Below, piece by piece: positions 45,976-56,249 of a stretch of 64,000 nucleotides of DNA; position 1 is the stretch's first letter; each line of letters starts with the position of its first letter. Source of the DNA: Ashinkailepas kermadecensis (Eukaryota; Arthropoda; Thecostraca; Neolepadidae). Location: NCBI GenBank assembly GCA_034440615.1, contig JAOTOM010004568.1, positions 239,501-303,500 on the forward strand. Reading direction: 5' to 3'. The notes under the pieces were generated by a model. The model saw nothing but the letters and a program-made list of their open reading frames with translations, did not search any database and was not told where the DNA came from. A program made the translations under genes and the position numbers.

Positions 45976-47463
45976 TCACGTGAAAGACTGACGGACTGAA
46001 GGTCGAGACGGCGCCGTGCCGCTGCCGGCCGCGTCGCCGCCCCTCACGCGGCACACGAGCATCGTCAGAGTCTGCCGGAACGCGTCTCGAAACTCGGTGT
46101 TGAAGTACGCGTAGATCATGGGGTTGAGCGTCGAGTTGAAGTAGCCGATCCAGAACAGCACGTCGACCAGCCCGGGCGGCATTGAGCACGTCATGCCGCA
46201 GAGCGTCGACGTGGCGTACCACGTGAAGAACGGCAGCCAGCACAGCACGAAGCAGCCCATGATGATGCCCAGCGTCTTGGCGGCCTTGTGTTCGCGCAGC
46301 ATCTGGCTGGTTGTGTAGCGCAGCCGGCACAGCCGCGAGTTGGTGGACAAGTTCCGCTGGCAGCCGCCGCTGCTGCCGTTCCCGGACATGGCTCTATCGC
46401 TGTAGAACGACACTGTGGAGGCCTTCTTGGTGAGCTGCGGCCGTGTCGTCGGCGGTGCCGGCGGCGGTGCCGGCGGCGGTGCCGGAGGAGCGGTGCAGCC
46501 GTCCGCTGGTGGCGTGTGAGACCCTGTGGCGGCCGTGCTCGGCGGCGGTGGCGGCGAACTGTCGTCCGGCTCCTCCCGGATGCCGTTGAGGGCAGTGAGT
46601 GCCATTGAGAGCTGGTCGTCGGTCATGTCGGCCAAGTTGTCGCCGCAGTCGGCGGCGGCGAAGTTGGCCGAGCTGGGGGTGCGGCTGATGGCGCGGTGCT
46701 GGCGGCGCGCCTCGCTGTAGATGCGGCCGTACAGGCACACCATCACCACGCCGGGGATCCAGAAGGACACGCTCGACGATATCACCATATAGGTGCGGTT
46801 GACGATGAACTTGCACGTGTCCGGGTGGCGCGCGCGAAACCGCAGCTGGTCAACGCTCGTGTACCAGCCAAGGAAGATGGGCACGAACGAGATGACGACC
46901 GGCGCCAGCCACGAGACGGCGATCATGGCGGCCACCGTGCGCCGACTCATGCGCTGCCGGTACTCGAGCGGCTGCATGATGGCGCTGTAGCGGTCCACGC
47001 TGATGCAGCACAGATGCAGGATCGACACAGTGCTGAAGAACACGTCGAACGAGTTCCACACGTCGCACATGACCGGCCCCAGCACCCAGCCACCCGCCAC
47101 CTGCATGCTGGAGTTGAATGTCATCACGCACAGCGCCACCAGCATGTCGGCGAAGGCGAGCGACACCACGAAGTAGTTGGCGACGATGCGGATGCGGCGG
47201 TGCAGCAGCACGCTGACGATCACCAGCAGGTTGCCGAGCACGGCCAGCAGGATGATGGCGGCCATGACGGCGATCTTGAGCAGCAGCACGGGCAGCGGCG
47301 CGGCGCCGACCGGCAGCTCGGTCAGCTGCTGGGACGGCACCGTCAACGCCGTCCGATCCATGCCATGGCCGTGTACAGGCACCGGCACCGGCACCGCGGA
47401 CCGTGCGTCGGACGGCCACCACTTGACGACCGGTGGTGGCGCGCGGCTCCGTCGCCCTGCCAC
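45976..47463 (-). CDS. Octbeta: Beta-adrenergic-like octopamine receptor
   Basis: A 495-residue class A GPCR in one uninterrupted frame; TGA at 45976-45978. Seven membrane spans lie near residues 62-86, 95-120, 131-155, 175-198, 224-247, 393-418 and 432-454. Diagnostic residues: Asp140 in TM3 (amine binding), DRY 157-159, Cys133/Cys217 disulphide, Ser229-231 in TM5 (catechol or phenol contact), CWLPFF 408-413, NPMIY 447-451. The strings NYFVVSLAFADMLVALC and SSSVSFWIPG are typical of arthropod Octbeta receptors, which couple to Gs and raise cAMP at the plasma membrane. The AISRT motif opening loop 3 is closest to the Octbeta1R type as I remember it, so the paralogue is unsettled. Loop 3 (about 253-392) is long and Pro/Ala-rich. 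Met35 is an alternative start. There is no N-glycosylation sequon before TM1. Confidence 0.95.
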   Translation of the reverse strand: MAGRRSRAPPPVVKWWPSDARSAVPVPVPVHGHGMDRTALTVPSQQLTELPVGAAPLPVLLLKIAVMAAIILLAVLGNLLVIVSVLLHRRIRIVANYFVVSLAFADMLVALCVMTFNSSMQVAGGWVLGPVMCDVWNSFDVFFSTVSILHLCCISVDRYSAIMQPLEYRQRMSRRTVAAMIAVSWLAPVVISFVPIFLGWYTSVDQLRFRARHPDTCKFIVNRTYMVISSSVSFWIPGVVMVCLYGRIYSEARRQHRAISRTPSSANFAAADCGDNLADMTDDQLSMALTALNGIREEPDDSSPPPPPSTAATGSHTPPADGCTAPPAPPPAPPPAPPTTRPQLTKKASTVSFYSDRAMSGNGSSGGCQRNLSTNSRLCRLRYTTSQMLREHKAAKTLGIIMGCFVLCWLPFFTWYATSTLCGMTCSMPPGLVDVLFWIGYFNSTLNPMIYAYFNTEFRDAFRQTLTMLVCRVRGGDAAGSGTAPSRPSVRQSFT

Positions 47464-47493
47464 TGCCTGCCGCCCTCACTTCAGCCGACGCAT

Positions 47494-47645
47494 GTCTGCA
47501 ACTCGTCACCTCGTCTGCAACTTCTCACCTCGTCTGCAACTCGTCACCTCATCTGCAACTCGTCACCTCGTCTGCAACTTCTTACCTCGTCTGTAACTCG
47601 TCACCTTGTCTGCAACTAGTCACCTCGTCTGCAGTTCGTCACCTC
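47494..47645. repeat. 19-bp minisatellite upstream of receptor start
   Basis: Eight units of GTCTGCAACTCGTCACCTC start every 19 bp from 47494 to 47627. The array begins 31 bp upstream of the receptor ATG (47463), so it is likely within its 5' untranslated region or core promoter. Confidence 0.95.
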
Positions 47646-48765
47646 GCTGCTGTCGCAGTTCGATGCTAAAATTGCACCGATTTATGATCACGACGAATGT
47701 CGCTAGCTCCTGTCAATGTTTCCGGTCGCCACCGCCGACTGGCAATGCCGGTAATTGGGAACGCTTCTGATTGGATTGGCGATTAATTGGAAGCAATGAA
47801 GATCGTAAATGAAACGGGTCAGCTCTTCCTCCACAGTATGCAAATTCCGAGTTATGCACTTCGTCAACTTGCTAATACTAGGTTCAATGGCGATGGCGTG
47901 AGGCTCCGAGGAAATCAAAAACAAGTTTCACAACAGGAGCTAGTGCCAGCTCGTGTTGAAGTCACTTGATTGTCTTTTTTTTCATTGAGTGCGCTCGAAA
48001 TTCCTGTGCATTGATGTCCGTCGATCCATCAGTGACCCTCCGAAGCCAGAGAACTGGTTGCCTGGCATAATATTTGTGTATTGACTGGACCGATCCGATT
48101 TCACAGTTCTTGCTTCTGACAAATCCAGGACGTGGCGTACTCATGTGCTTCTTTCCCGACAGATTCAGAAGAAGATCATCATGTTTGCACTGTGATCTAG
48201 TGCCATAGAGTTCCACCGTTTAAAACGAAACCAGAGCTGGACACAGCAAGTACACGGCTTAATCCCGACTACACCAGGACCGGGACCGGCTGCCTCACGG
48301 CCGTGGGCTGCACGCGACACACAACCTTTTGCTCCGCGACCAGAGCCCCGACGACCAGACCTCGTGTCTCGCACTGCGAGCACACTTGGTTCACAGAAGT
48401 GAGCAGGATCGTCTGAGCGGTGACGTCACATACCGGTGGTCGCTTCGAGCGGGAAGCTCACACTCACTGCTAACGAGGACGCCTGCTGCACGTCTGGACT
48501 ACGGCGCGCCAGGAGCCTCGAGTTCGGCTTCTGCACGTCTGGACTACGGCACGTCGGGAGCGACGGCGGGAGCCACGAGCGGGCAGCGGCGCCGCCGACC
48601 GACTGGTCTGCTCACTGGATGGTCGCCGCCTAACATGAGCGCCGCTCGCGATGGGGATCGATCTCTGCGCCCGCAACACGAACCGACTGCCCAACCAGCC
48701 CCGACAACCAGCCGAGACAACCGGCCGCGACAACCGGCCTGGACAACCGGCTCCGACAACCAGCC
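47646..48765. other. Upstream region of receptor, no gene seen
   Basis: No further receptor exon or divergent gene recognised. 48240-48720 is GC-rich, with CACGTCTGGACTACGGC duplicated at about 48490 and 48535. Confidence 0.4.
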
Positions 48766-48769
48766 AGAA

Positions 48770-49248
48770 CAACCAACCAAAACAACCAACCAGAACAACC
48801 AACCAGAACAACCAACCAGAACAACCAACCAGAACAACCAACCAGAACAACCAACCAGAACAACCAACCAGAACAACCAACCAGAACAACCAACCAGAAC
48901 AACCAACCAGAACAACCAACCAGAACAACCAACCAGAACAACCAACCAGAACAACCAACCAGAACAACCAACCAGAACAACAAACCAGAACAACAAACCA
49001 GAACAACCAACCAGAACAACCAACCAGAACAACCAACCAGAACAACCAACCAGAACAACCAACCAGAACATCGAACCAGAACAACCAACCAGACCAACCA
49101 ACCAGAACCACCAACCAGAGCAACCAAGCAGAACAACCAAACAGAGCAACCAACCAGCACAACCAACCAGAACAACCAACCAGAACAACCAACCAGAACA
49201 ACCAATCAGAACAACCAACCAGAACAACCAACCAGAACAACCAGCCGG
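48770..49248. repeat. 13-bp satellite-like array, about 37 copies
   Basis: ACCAGAACAACCA repeated for about 480 bp with scattered substitutions. The 13-bp period has no stop in any frame, so long Asn/Gln/Pro/Thr and Leu/Val/Cys/Trp frames arise on both strands; these are not genes. Confidence 0.96.
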
Positions 49249-49544
49249 GACATCATGGGTTAGCCAGCCAGGACAAACAGACAGGACAACTAATTGCGAG
49301 AACCTGCGGATCCGAGGAGACATGGACGAATAAATGGAGGGCCACTGGGGGAATGTGACCCCACCCCACCTCCAGCTCCCGCCCACCCCGATGGACTTAG
49401 CCGTCCATTTGGGTCTTGGGATGGGGGATCAACAATAAATGGTCCCGGAAATGTCAGGTGTTTGGGCGGGGCTAACTTTTCAGTGAAAAGCAGCAGCCTG
49501 AGGTCCAAGAAGCAAAGTTGTGGTGAAACTCAAGCACAAAGTTG

Positions 49545-50279
49545 CTGTCTCAATGGTGTTTGTAACCTGTTGTATGAGGGGACGAGTGGTCTCGGGGTAA
49601 GATGCTCGTCTCACAATCGAAAGATTGTGGGTTCGAGTCTCACCTGTCGCTACTCTTCGCCCGCGGCCAATCGGCGTGAGAGATTGGCGACGCTACATGA
49701 CTCAACGGTCGACGTGTCGTAAAACCAATAACCAATAACCAATAACCTGTTGTATGATGCGAACCAAAGACAACGTCTTCTCTCCTTCAAGTCAAGTGTG
49801 CCAAATACCCGATGAACAGAGGCTCACAGGTATCGAGGCTCCCACTCTTGTAGAGAGTGCTTGTAGAGGTGATTCTAGAAAGCTCTTTTACAGGGTATTA
49901 TTGGAGGTATACCAAGGGTATAATGCACGATGGTTCGGAGCATGGTAATGAAAAGAGTTACCCGGTTTTCCATGGTAATAGAGGAATGGTAACCCCAGCG
50001 AAGTGTAGTAGACGGGTAGGGTAACTATCATGAAAACTCCAATAAGCAGGCACGTGGTTTTACAGGTAGTAAGGGGTGGTTGTCTGCGCTCACCACCCCT
50101 TAAACACCAAGAAAGAGAGCTTACACTTTTAAAGGTGGTCAAATATGTTTCTTGTGTTATCCCGATATATCGATACCTGTGAGCCTGTTCATCCGGTATT
50201 TAGCACGCTTGACTTGACGAAGAGAAAACGTTGTCTTCGGTTCGCAACGTACAACAGGTTACTAACACCATTCAGACAG
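49545..50279. mobile_element. Inverted-repeat element with about 110-bp arms
   Basis: The left arm (49545-49577 plus 49758-49836) is the reverse complement of 50170-50279, with about 90 percent identity by eye. Shared blocks include TAACCTGTTGTA, GCGAACC.AAGACAACG and GGCTCACAGGTATCGA. The arms face each other across 333 bp that holds no gene. The left arm is split by a SINE. A foldback element or long-TIR MITE is likely; no target duplication was fixed. Confidence 0.75.
49578..49742 (+). mobile_element. 165-bp Val-tRNA-like SINE
   Basis: The head GGGGACGAGTGGTCTCGGGG resembles a tRNA 5' half. The loop GTCTCACAATCGAAAG resembles the tRNA-Val (CAC) anticodon arm. The T arm is a perfect hairpin with B box GGTTCGAGTCT (about 49632-49642). 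The tail ends in three AATAACC repeats. It is flanked by a perfect 15-bp target duplication TAACCTGTTGTATGA (49563-49577 and 49743-49757), as expected from LINE-driven insertion. Acceptor and anticodon stems have mismatches, so it is not a functional tRNA gene. Confidence 0.9.
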
Positions 50280-51035
50280 ACCACTGACTGCTGCAATGTG
50301 AACTTGGGGACTAAATAATAGTCAATTTGCACAACAGCCAGGTTGTGCATTTCACATAGCAATCATAGCGAAATAAGTATGCCGCCGCCGTTCTAGAGCA
50401 GGGGCGCTAACACGGGTGTTGATTTCTGAAAATTATGAGGGGTGAGGCACAATACATGAAGGCAATGGACGAAGCGAAATGGATCGGGTGACACACCCTA
50501 TAAGGTCCCATGTTAAAAGTTGAAATTACTGGGGGGGGGCAAAGCCAATACTGAAGGGAACCTTCCCACTCAAAATATATCAAACAGCTCCCCTGGGTGC
50601 CAGTTTAAGGCTTCTTCGCAAGCAGAGCACACAGTCGTTGTGTTATTTTCCGTAGCATTCATTTCTGGACACGACATCCAGTGTCCCAGCCGTGAGAACA
50701 CACGGTGACAGACTCAGTGGGTGTCTATGTGCGGCATGAATGCTGATAACTAGTCATACTCGCTTGTGGTAGTCAAGCCACGCATTGAAACGTTTGTCAG
50801 GGTTTTCGATCGGAATGAGCTCTGGATTACCCTTAGTCATTGGTGCATCTTTATCGAAGGTCGCAACCAGTTCAAAGATGGCATGTATCAATGAAAAAGC
50901 AGGAGGAAGCAGGCAGAATCACCCGTTTTTAGCAAATCAAATGGACATTCTGCGAACTAATGCAGTCGACTTCGACCGCATGCTCGGGCTAAGCGCACAA
51001 CTCACCTAGGACCACTGACCAGGCCTCTACAAAGC
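50280..51035. other. Gene-free stretch
   Basis: No gene recognised. A short G run lies at 50531-50539. Confidence 0.4.
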
Positions 51036-51039
51036 TTCT

Positions 51040-51460
51040 GAAGGAAGCTACGGTCCACCGCTGCCATCTGACGGTCCAGCGCTGCCGGCAGATGATCTGT
51101 CGTTGCCAGCGGACAGTCCAGCGCTGCCGGTGAACCTTTCAGTACGAACGGCGGACGGTCTGGCGCTGCCATTGTATGATCCAGCGCCACCGGCGCACAG
51201 CCCAGCACTGCTGGTGGACGATTCAGCGCTGCCAGTGGACGGTCCAGCGCTGCCGGTGGACGGTTCACCGCTGCCGGCGAAGTCCGGGTCTGCTGGCGGA
51301 CGGTCCAGAGCTGCCGGAAGATCATCCGTCGCAGCCGGTGGACGGTCCAGTGCTGACGGCGGACGGTCCACCGCTGACGGCGGACGGTCCACCGCTGCCG
51401 GCGAAGTCCGGGTCTGCTGGCGGACGCGCCAGTGCTGACGGCGGACGGTCCACCGACAAC
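51040..51460. repeat. About 21-24-bp GC-rich minisatellite
   Basis: GACGGTCCAGCGCTGCCGG-type units run for about 420 bp, with larger blocks duplicated (GCCGGCGAAGTCCGGGTCTG at about 51274 and 51398). Open frames here are repeat artefacts. Confidence 0.9.
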
Positions 51461-52685
51461 ACATTCTTAGTAGAGGCTTAACACTCGTCAGGCCGGCAGG
51501 CGAATCCACTTTCTACGGGCCGGGGGGAGGGGGGCTCTTGGAGACCCCCTCTAACTTCCGATCTACGTATGATAGAATTAAATACCAGGACCATCCAAGT
51601 AAATCAGTTGTATCTAATTGACATTTGAAAATTATAAGGTCAGATCAGGTTACGTCATATGGTCAGGTCAAGGAAGTTCAAGCTTGAATACGTCAGGAAA
51701 ATCATCTTTGAAGTAGAAAGTTGTGTTCCAAGAACAACTGATATCATTTTAAATCGTCTTTGAAACTGCCCAACTTCTGACCTTGTGACCTGATTTCAGG
51801 ACACATCAGGACAATGCACAATTTGATAAACCGCTCTCTTCAGCCTTCGTCTAAGTACGCAATGCTTGGAAAGTAATTCCAAAGAAAGGTCAAATCAGGT
51901 CAGCTTGCTCGAGGTCAGGTCATCACAGGCCATTCGATTGTCATAAAATATCATGCCATGCGACTTAGGCGGCGCTGAAACTGAATCCAGGTATGACTTG
52001 GCGAGGAGCAGCAGCATTCTGTATAAGGTGACATTGTGTAGAACATACATATTGGTCATTGGCCTTTGACAAATAAATTAACCCAGAATGCACATTACAT
52101 GATATTCATCACATTCCGCGTGACAAATCACCCCCAAATTTAATTAATTGTCCCCCTGAATGCGGTAAGCATACGAGGAAATTGACCTGACCTCAGGTCA
52201 GTAACCTAATTACCTTAGTTAAATTAGCGACCTAATTTAACATTTTCAGATAAAAGTTCGTAAGCCTTGATGAAAGAATATCATTCCTTCATCTTTCTGC
52301 TGATATGCTGTAACTACTCTGATTGGCGGCACTTTGAATATTTTGAAATATCACTCCCTTTGACCCGTTCCAGGTCAATGACCTGGACTTGACATTTTTC
52401 CAAGATATTCAACACGGATGGATAATAAGCCACTGAAGAATTGGTGTATCTGTGTCTACTTATTCGGCAGCTATTGCGAAAAAGCCTGAGGGGGTCTCGA
52501 GAGCCGCCTCCCCTCGGCACCTTCAGGGTAAAGACATACGCACAACACATAATTGATTGACAACAATACTACATGAGTCACTTGGGTAAGTTAATACATG
52601 TACAATTTTACCTCAATACACTTTTAACCAACTGACCCCGAACCGTCGCGCCATGTTTACAACGGCCCATAGAAGACATGCGTAG
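51461..52685. other. Gene-free region rich in AGGTCA motifs
   Basis: Numerous AGGTCA/TGACCT half-site-like words, for example at about 51640, 51662, 51780, 51893-51920, 52186-52200 and 52372-52390. No coding sequence recognised. Confidence 0.5.
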
Positions 52686-52689
52686 GTTT

Positions 52690-53260
52690 GTCGGTATTAT
52701 TGTCCTTTAAGGTTTCACGAGAGAAGTTTACACACATTTTGTCATCATAAAGGAAACAAATGGGTTTGGTTTGGTTAGTTTAGGCTTTTAAGTTGGAAAA
52801 TTATTCAAACAATTAAAAAAATACCAAGAAAGGAACTTATTTTCTTCAAAACCAGGTTATATTAGATTAGATTAGGTTGGGTTACGTTTTTTGGATTAGG
52901 AAAAAAATTAGGAATATGAATTGTTTCTTTCAAATTTTAGGTTTTATAATTTTCCGAAGAGATGTTAGGCTACGTTAGGCTAGAGTCTCGTTAGGCTACG
53001 TTATAAATATCTTGCATTATTATGCAAAATATTTATATGCAAGATATAAATGCAATATCTTGCATTTATATTTCATTTTATTAACATTATATTTTATGCT
53101 TTGCTACGTACCTCAAATCCCGTTTTTGGTGTTATTTTTTGCTCACAAACTGAAAAGCAAGGATTTGCACAGAAAATGAGAAGTCCCGTCATCTTAGTCA
53201 CATCCATAAATATTACATTGGGAATATAAATTCCAAGAATTCATAAATCACGTTAAAGCA
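52690..53260 (+). repeat. GGTTAGG-rich dispersed repeat, copy 2
   Basis: Same block order as 24740-25320: TTTACACACATTTTGTC, TGGGTTTGGTTTGGTTAG, an expanded TTAGGCTACG region, then GGTGTTATTTTTTGCTCA and ACATTGGGAATATAAATTCC. Confidence 0.7.
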
Positions 53261-54655
53261 GAAATATACTGGCTCGTCTGCGGCTATTACCCCGCTGTAC
53301 GCCAGACTGCAAAGTATGGCAAATAGCTCGACTAGGCGCAACAGCTGCGGAAAAAAATATCCGCATCGAAATGCACCGGGAGGGCAAGGATCCGCACCAG
53401 GGAAATCGAATACGCGCACCAAATGGATAAAAAAATGAGGAAAAAATCAAGAGCCAAGCGCCTTTTCTACATAAACACATCTTACACATCAAATCAATAC
53501 AAACATGCACATACGACATGATTGAAACACAAATAACCTCCCGCCCTCCCCACCTTGCTATTTGGAACCCAATGGAACACTGAACTGAATTTGGCAGCAA
53601 GGGATTTTTGCGCGGTAAACAAACTTGGCTGCTATCAACTGAGGAAAATGTGGCACACTGTTTATTTTTTCGCGTTTTTTATTGTGATGATTTTCTTCTT
53701 ATGATTTTTAAGTATATGAATTGTCAGTCGATTGTCGACCCTCCCGCACCAGGTACCCGTCCCCGCACCAATCGCCGCACCAATCGCCGCACCGCTGCTG
53801 ACTACCCGTCCCCGCACCAATCGCCGCACCAGCCGCACCGCTGCTGGCGGCTACCCGCCATGCACCATCATCCCGTCGGAGGTGCCATGCGTTGCAGCCC
53901 GGGCTGTATGAAAGCCAAAACATCCTGAATATGTGATCAGAATATATCGGTAAGTGTAGTGCCAACATGCAATGGGTTATAGGATATCTGAGCGAAACAT
54001 TAAAATTGGCTTTGACACTTAAAAACACGTTATGCGAACAAAATCGCGGACTGAGCGTTGATTACACCAACCGACGAGCAGAAGACGGAAGCGCTCACTG
54101 CGCATGTGTAGTAGTGATTTGACTGATATCTGGTAGTAAATACTGGCAGTTTGATCTCGTGATAGCAACATGGCTAGCCTGCAAATTAATAGTCAAAATC
54201 TGAACTTGAACAACAACTACAAAGAACAAAATGAAATGCTACAATGCGAAAATAGATCGGAGCTTTTAACTGAATCGCATAACGTTTAGCAAGCTTCAAA
54301 GCGTGGCTGTATTGCGCGGGAACTTGAACACTAAAGCTGGTAAAAGCGGTGTTTTAAATATGCGCACATAAAATTCATCATACATTGGTAACTCCACTTT
54401 GGGGAATTCGCAAACGTGGTTCTGCCTCATGACCGCTTACCCAAAATAGCATAGTTACTACCCAAATCATGGTTGTCTTGCATGGTAAATATTTCCTACC
54501 CTTCTTTCTAGCATACCCGCTGTCGAATAATAACCCGCTATATTCGCATTGTGTGATATTTTCTCTTCAAGTTAGTCAACTATTTTCTTGTAATCAGATA
54601 TGTCGCTATACTAGTTTTATATTGTATTCTGCCTTAAAGTTAGTGATTTCTTTTC
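53261..54655. other. Gene-poor stretch with 12-bp repeat and a short frame
   Basis: CCGCACCAATCG-type 12-bp repeats at about 53755-53860 give spurious frames. A 39-codon frame at 54170-54289 is listed separately. Otherwise nothing recognised. Confidence 0.4.
54170..54289 (+). CDS. Short frame with good start context, unassigned
   Basis: ATG at 54170 in the context CAACATGG opens a 39-codon hydrophilic frame (starts MASLQINSQN, ends SHNV). The upstream GCTCACTGCGCATGTG resembles a TATA-less promoter with an NRF1-like site. It could be a first coding exon or chance. No homology recognised. Confidence 0.15.
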   Translation: MASLQINSQNLNLNNNYKEQNEMLQCENRSELLTESHNV

Positions 54656-54659
54656 AGTG

Positions 54660-54850
54660 TGGGACATACATCTATATAATGGGAGGTAGGAAACTAGATG
54701 CTATTGGAGATAAAATATATTTAGGTGTGTTAGTTTCAAATAATCCTAAAGCAGAAAAAAAAACTATGTATCTCAGCTAGGAGTAGGGCAATCAGAATGC
54801 TGGGAATCATTAATAGGAGTGTGAGGAATAAGAGCAAGGAAGCAGGGGTG
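54660..54850 (+). pseudogene. LINE reverse transcriptase fragment
   Basis: The plus strand reads KIYLGVLVSNNPKAEK (about 54710-54760) and, after a shift at an A8 run, KLCISARSRAIRMLGIINRS then VRNKSKE (54761-54844). This is the thumb region of CR1/Jockey-type RT (DLGV.V...K......A..KA.R.LG.I.R...NKS). It may be the same family as the LINE end at base 1. It is truncated on both sides and frameshifted. Confidence 0.75.
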
Positions 54851-55049
54851 TTGATTTGTGTACTTTTGGAGGGGCATGTGCTCCCCTCCCCCCCTCTGGA
54901 TGTTCAATTTTGCCCCTTCAATATTTCGCGTATCTTATTTTCTCCAATAGTTCCAAATCCCCCCCCCCCCCCGCCCTCCCAAATATGAAATGGAAATGGG
55001 CATGCACCAAAAAGCATACAACTGCGGGCTACAATCGGAGCGGGAGCGC

Positions 55050-55470
55050 TGATGGCCCCGCCGATGGTCCCACCGATGGTGTCACCAATGGCTCCGCCGA
55101 TGGCCCTACCGATGGTCCAAGCAATGGACCCGCCGATGGTCCCGCCGATGGTCCCACAGATGGTCCCACCGATGGTGTCACCAATGGCTCCGCCGATGGC
55201 CCTACCGATGGTCCAAGCAATGGACCCGCCGATGGTCCCGCCGATGGTGTCACCAATGGCTCCGCCGATGGCCCTACCGATGGTCCAAGCAATGGACCCG
55301 CCGATGGTCCCGCCGATGGTCCTACAGATGGTCCCACCGATGGTGTCACCAATGGCTCCGCCGATGGCCCTACCGATGGTCCAAGCAATGGACCCGCCGA
55401 TGGTCCCGCCGATGGTCCCACAGATGGTCCCACCGATGGCTCCACTGATGGCTCCGCCGTTGGCTGCGCC
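55050..55470. repeat. 12-bp repeat with higher-order organisation
   Basis: The base unit GATGGTCCCACC (12 bp) is arranged in larger blocks marked by GTGTCACCAATGGC at 55079, 55175, 55247 and 55343, spacings 96, 72 and 96 bp. All frames stay open; the Gly/Asp/Pro-rich products are artefacts. Confidence 0.95.
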
Positions 55471-55559
55471 GATATCCCCGCCGATGGCCCTGGAAGTAGT
55501 GACGTCCGCCCGTTCACTCTGGTGACCTGCCACTCAGGACGGTTTCCAGGCGACTGACT

Positions 55560-56090
55560 GCCACCGTTAACGTCGCCAATATACCCTGTAGTGTGGCCAG
55601 CGCACTGATGACCGGAGACACTGCGCCGACTGGCACCACCTGCGCTGCTGAGTATCCTGCCGCCATTGCTGACACCAGGCCTGAAGCCTCGGAGGCTTCC
55701 AGGAATCTGTCAGCTGCGGTGACCAGCTGGCCCAGAAGAGCTTCTCCTGGCAGCAGCGATATTGCTGTCCAAGCTACCTGCGGCAGCTGTTGAAGAAATA
55801 GTCTTCAACAGCTCACGGACGTGTGGGGCATCTCCTGCTGTACCCAGTTCGGAGTGCATCCGCAGGAGCAGCTGGAAAAACTTCTGGCCTCCGAGCTGCT
55901 GGCGGGGCAATGGAGTTTCCAGGAAGGCCGCTTGCTATTACGCCAACCTACGCCCCGGGGCGTCAATAAGGGCAACGAAGCTGGGCGTCTGGACCGTGAT
56001 GATATCCGCACCTGCGTGGTAACCGACACAGAAAGGCTTGCCACCAGCAGGTCGAAGTAGGTGTTGTTTTCATGGATTCCAGCCACCCGA
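55560..56090 (-). other. Possible decayed coding sequence
   Basis: The minus strand reads a non-repetitive stretch RQQLGGQKFFQLLLRMHSEL then HVRELLKTISS (about 55900-55800), and further VSAMAAGYSAAQVVPVGAVS (about 55690-55630), separated by stops. Helical and gag-like in feel, but I cannot name the family. Confidence 0.2.
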
Positions 56091-56249
56091 AACGCACAGT
56101 CCGTCTGCGTCGGCTAGCGGTCTGCTTTCTCCGGAGAAAGGAGAAAACTATGATAGCCTGAACGCGGCCAGCTGCTGGCTTGCAGATGCATGACTCAGAA
56201 GTAGATACAGGGGGAGGGAACTGAAGGCATTCGCCTCTCTCCCATGGAA

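Noticed and set aside
46696..47619. 307-codon plus frame antisense to the receptor
   Set aside because: Shadow of a GC-rich gene; composition (His/Arg/Ala-rich) and no domain, while the minus frame is a full GPCR.
48329..49333. 334-codon plus frame and long minus frames through the same interval
   Set aside because: Almost entirely the 13-bp array read through; no domain outside it and every frame is open.
49578..49660. tRNA-Val gene
   Set aside because: Acceptor and anticodon stems are mismatched, and the flanking duplication plus AATAACC tail mark it as a SINE.
54856..55557. 233-codon Gly/Asp/Pro repeat frame
   Set aside because: A 12-bp repeat artefact, open on both strands.
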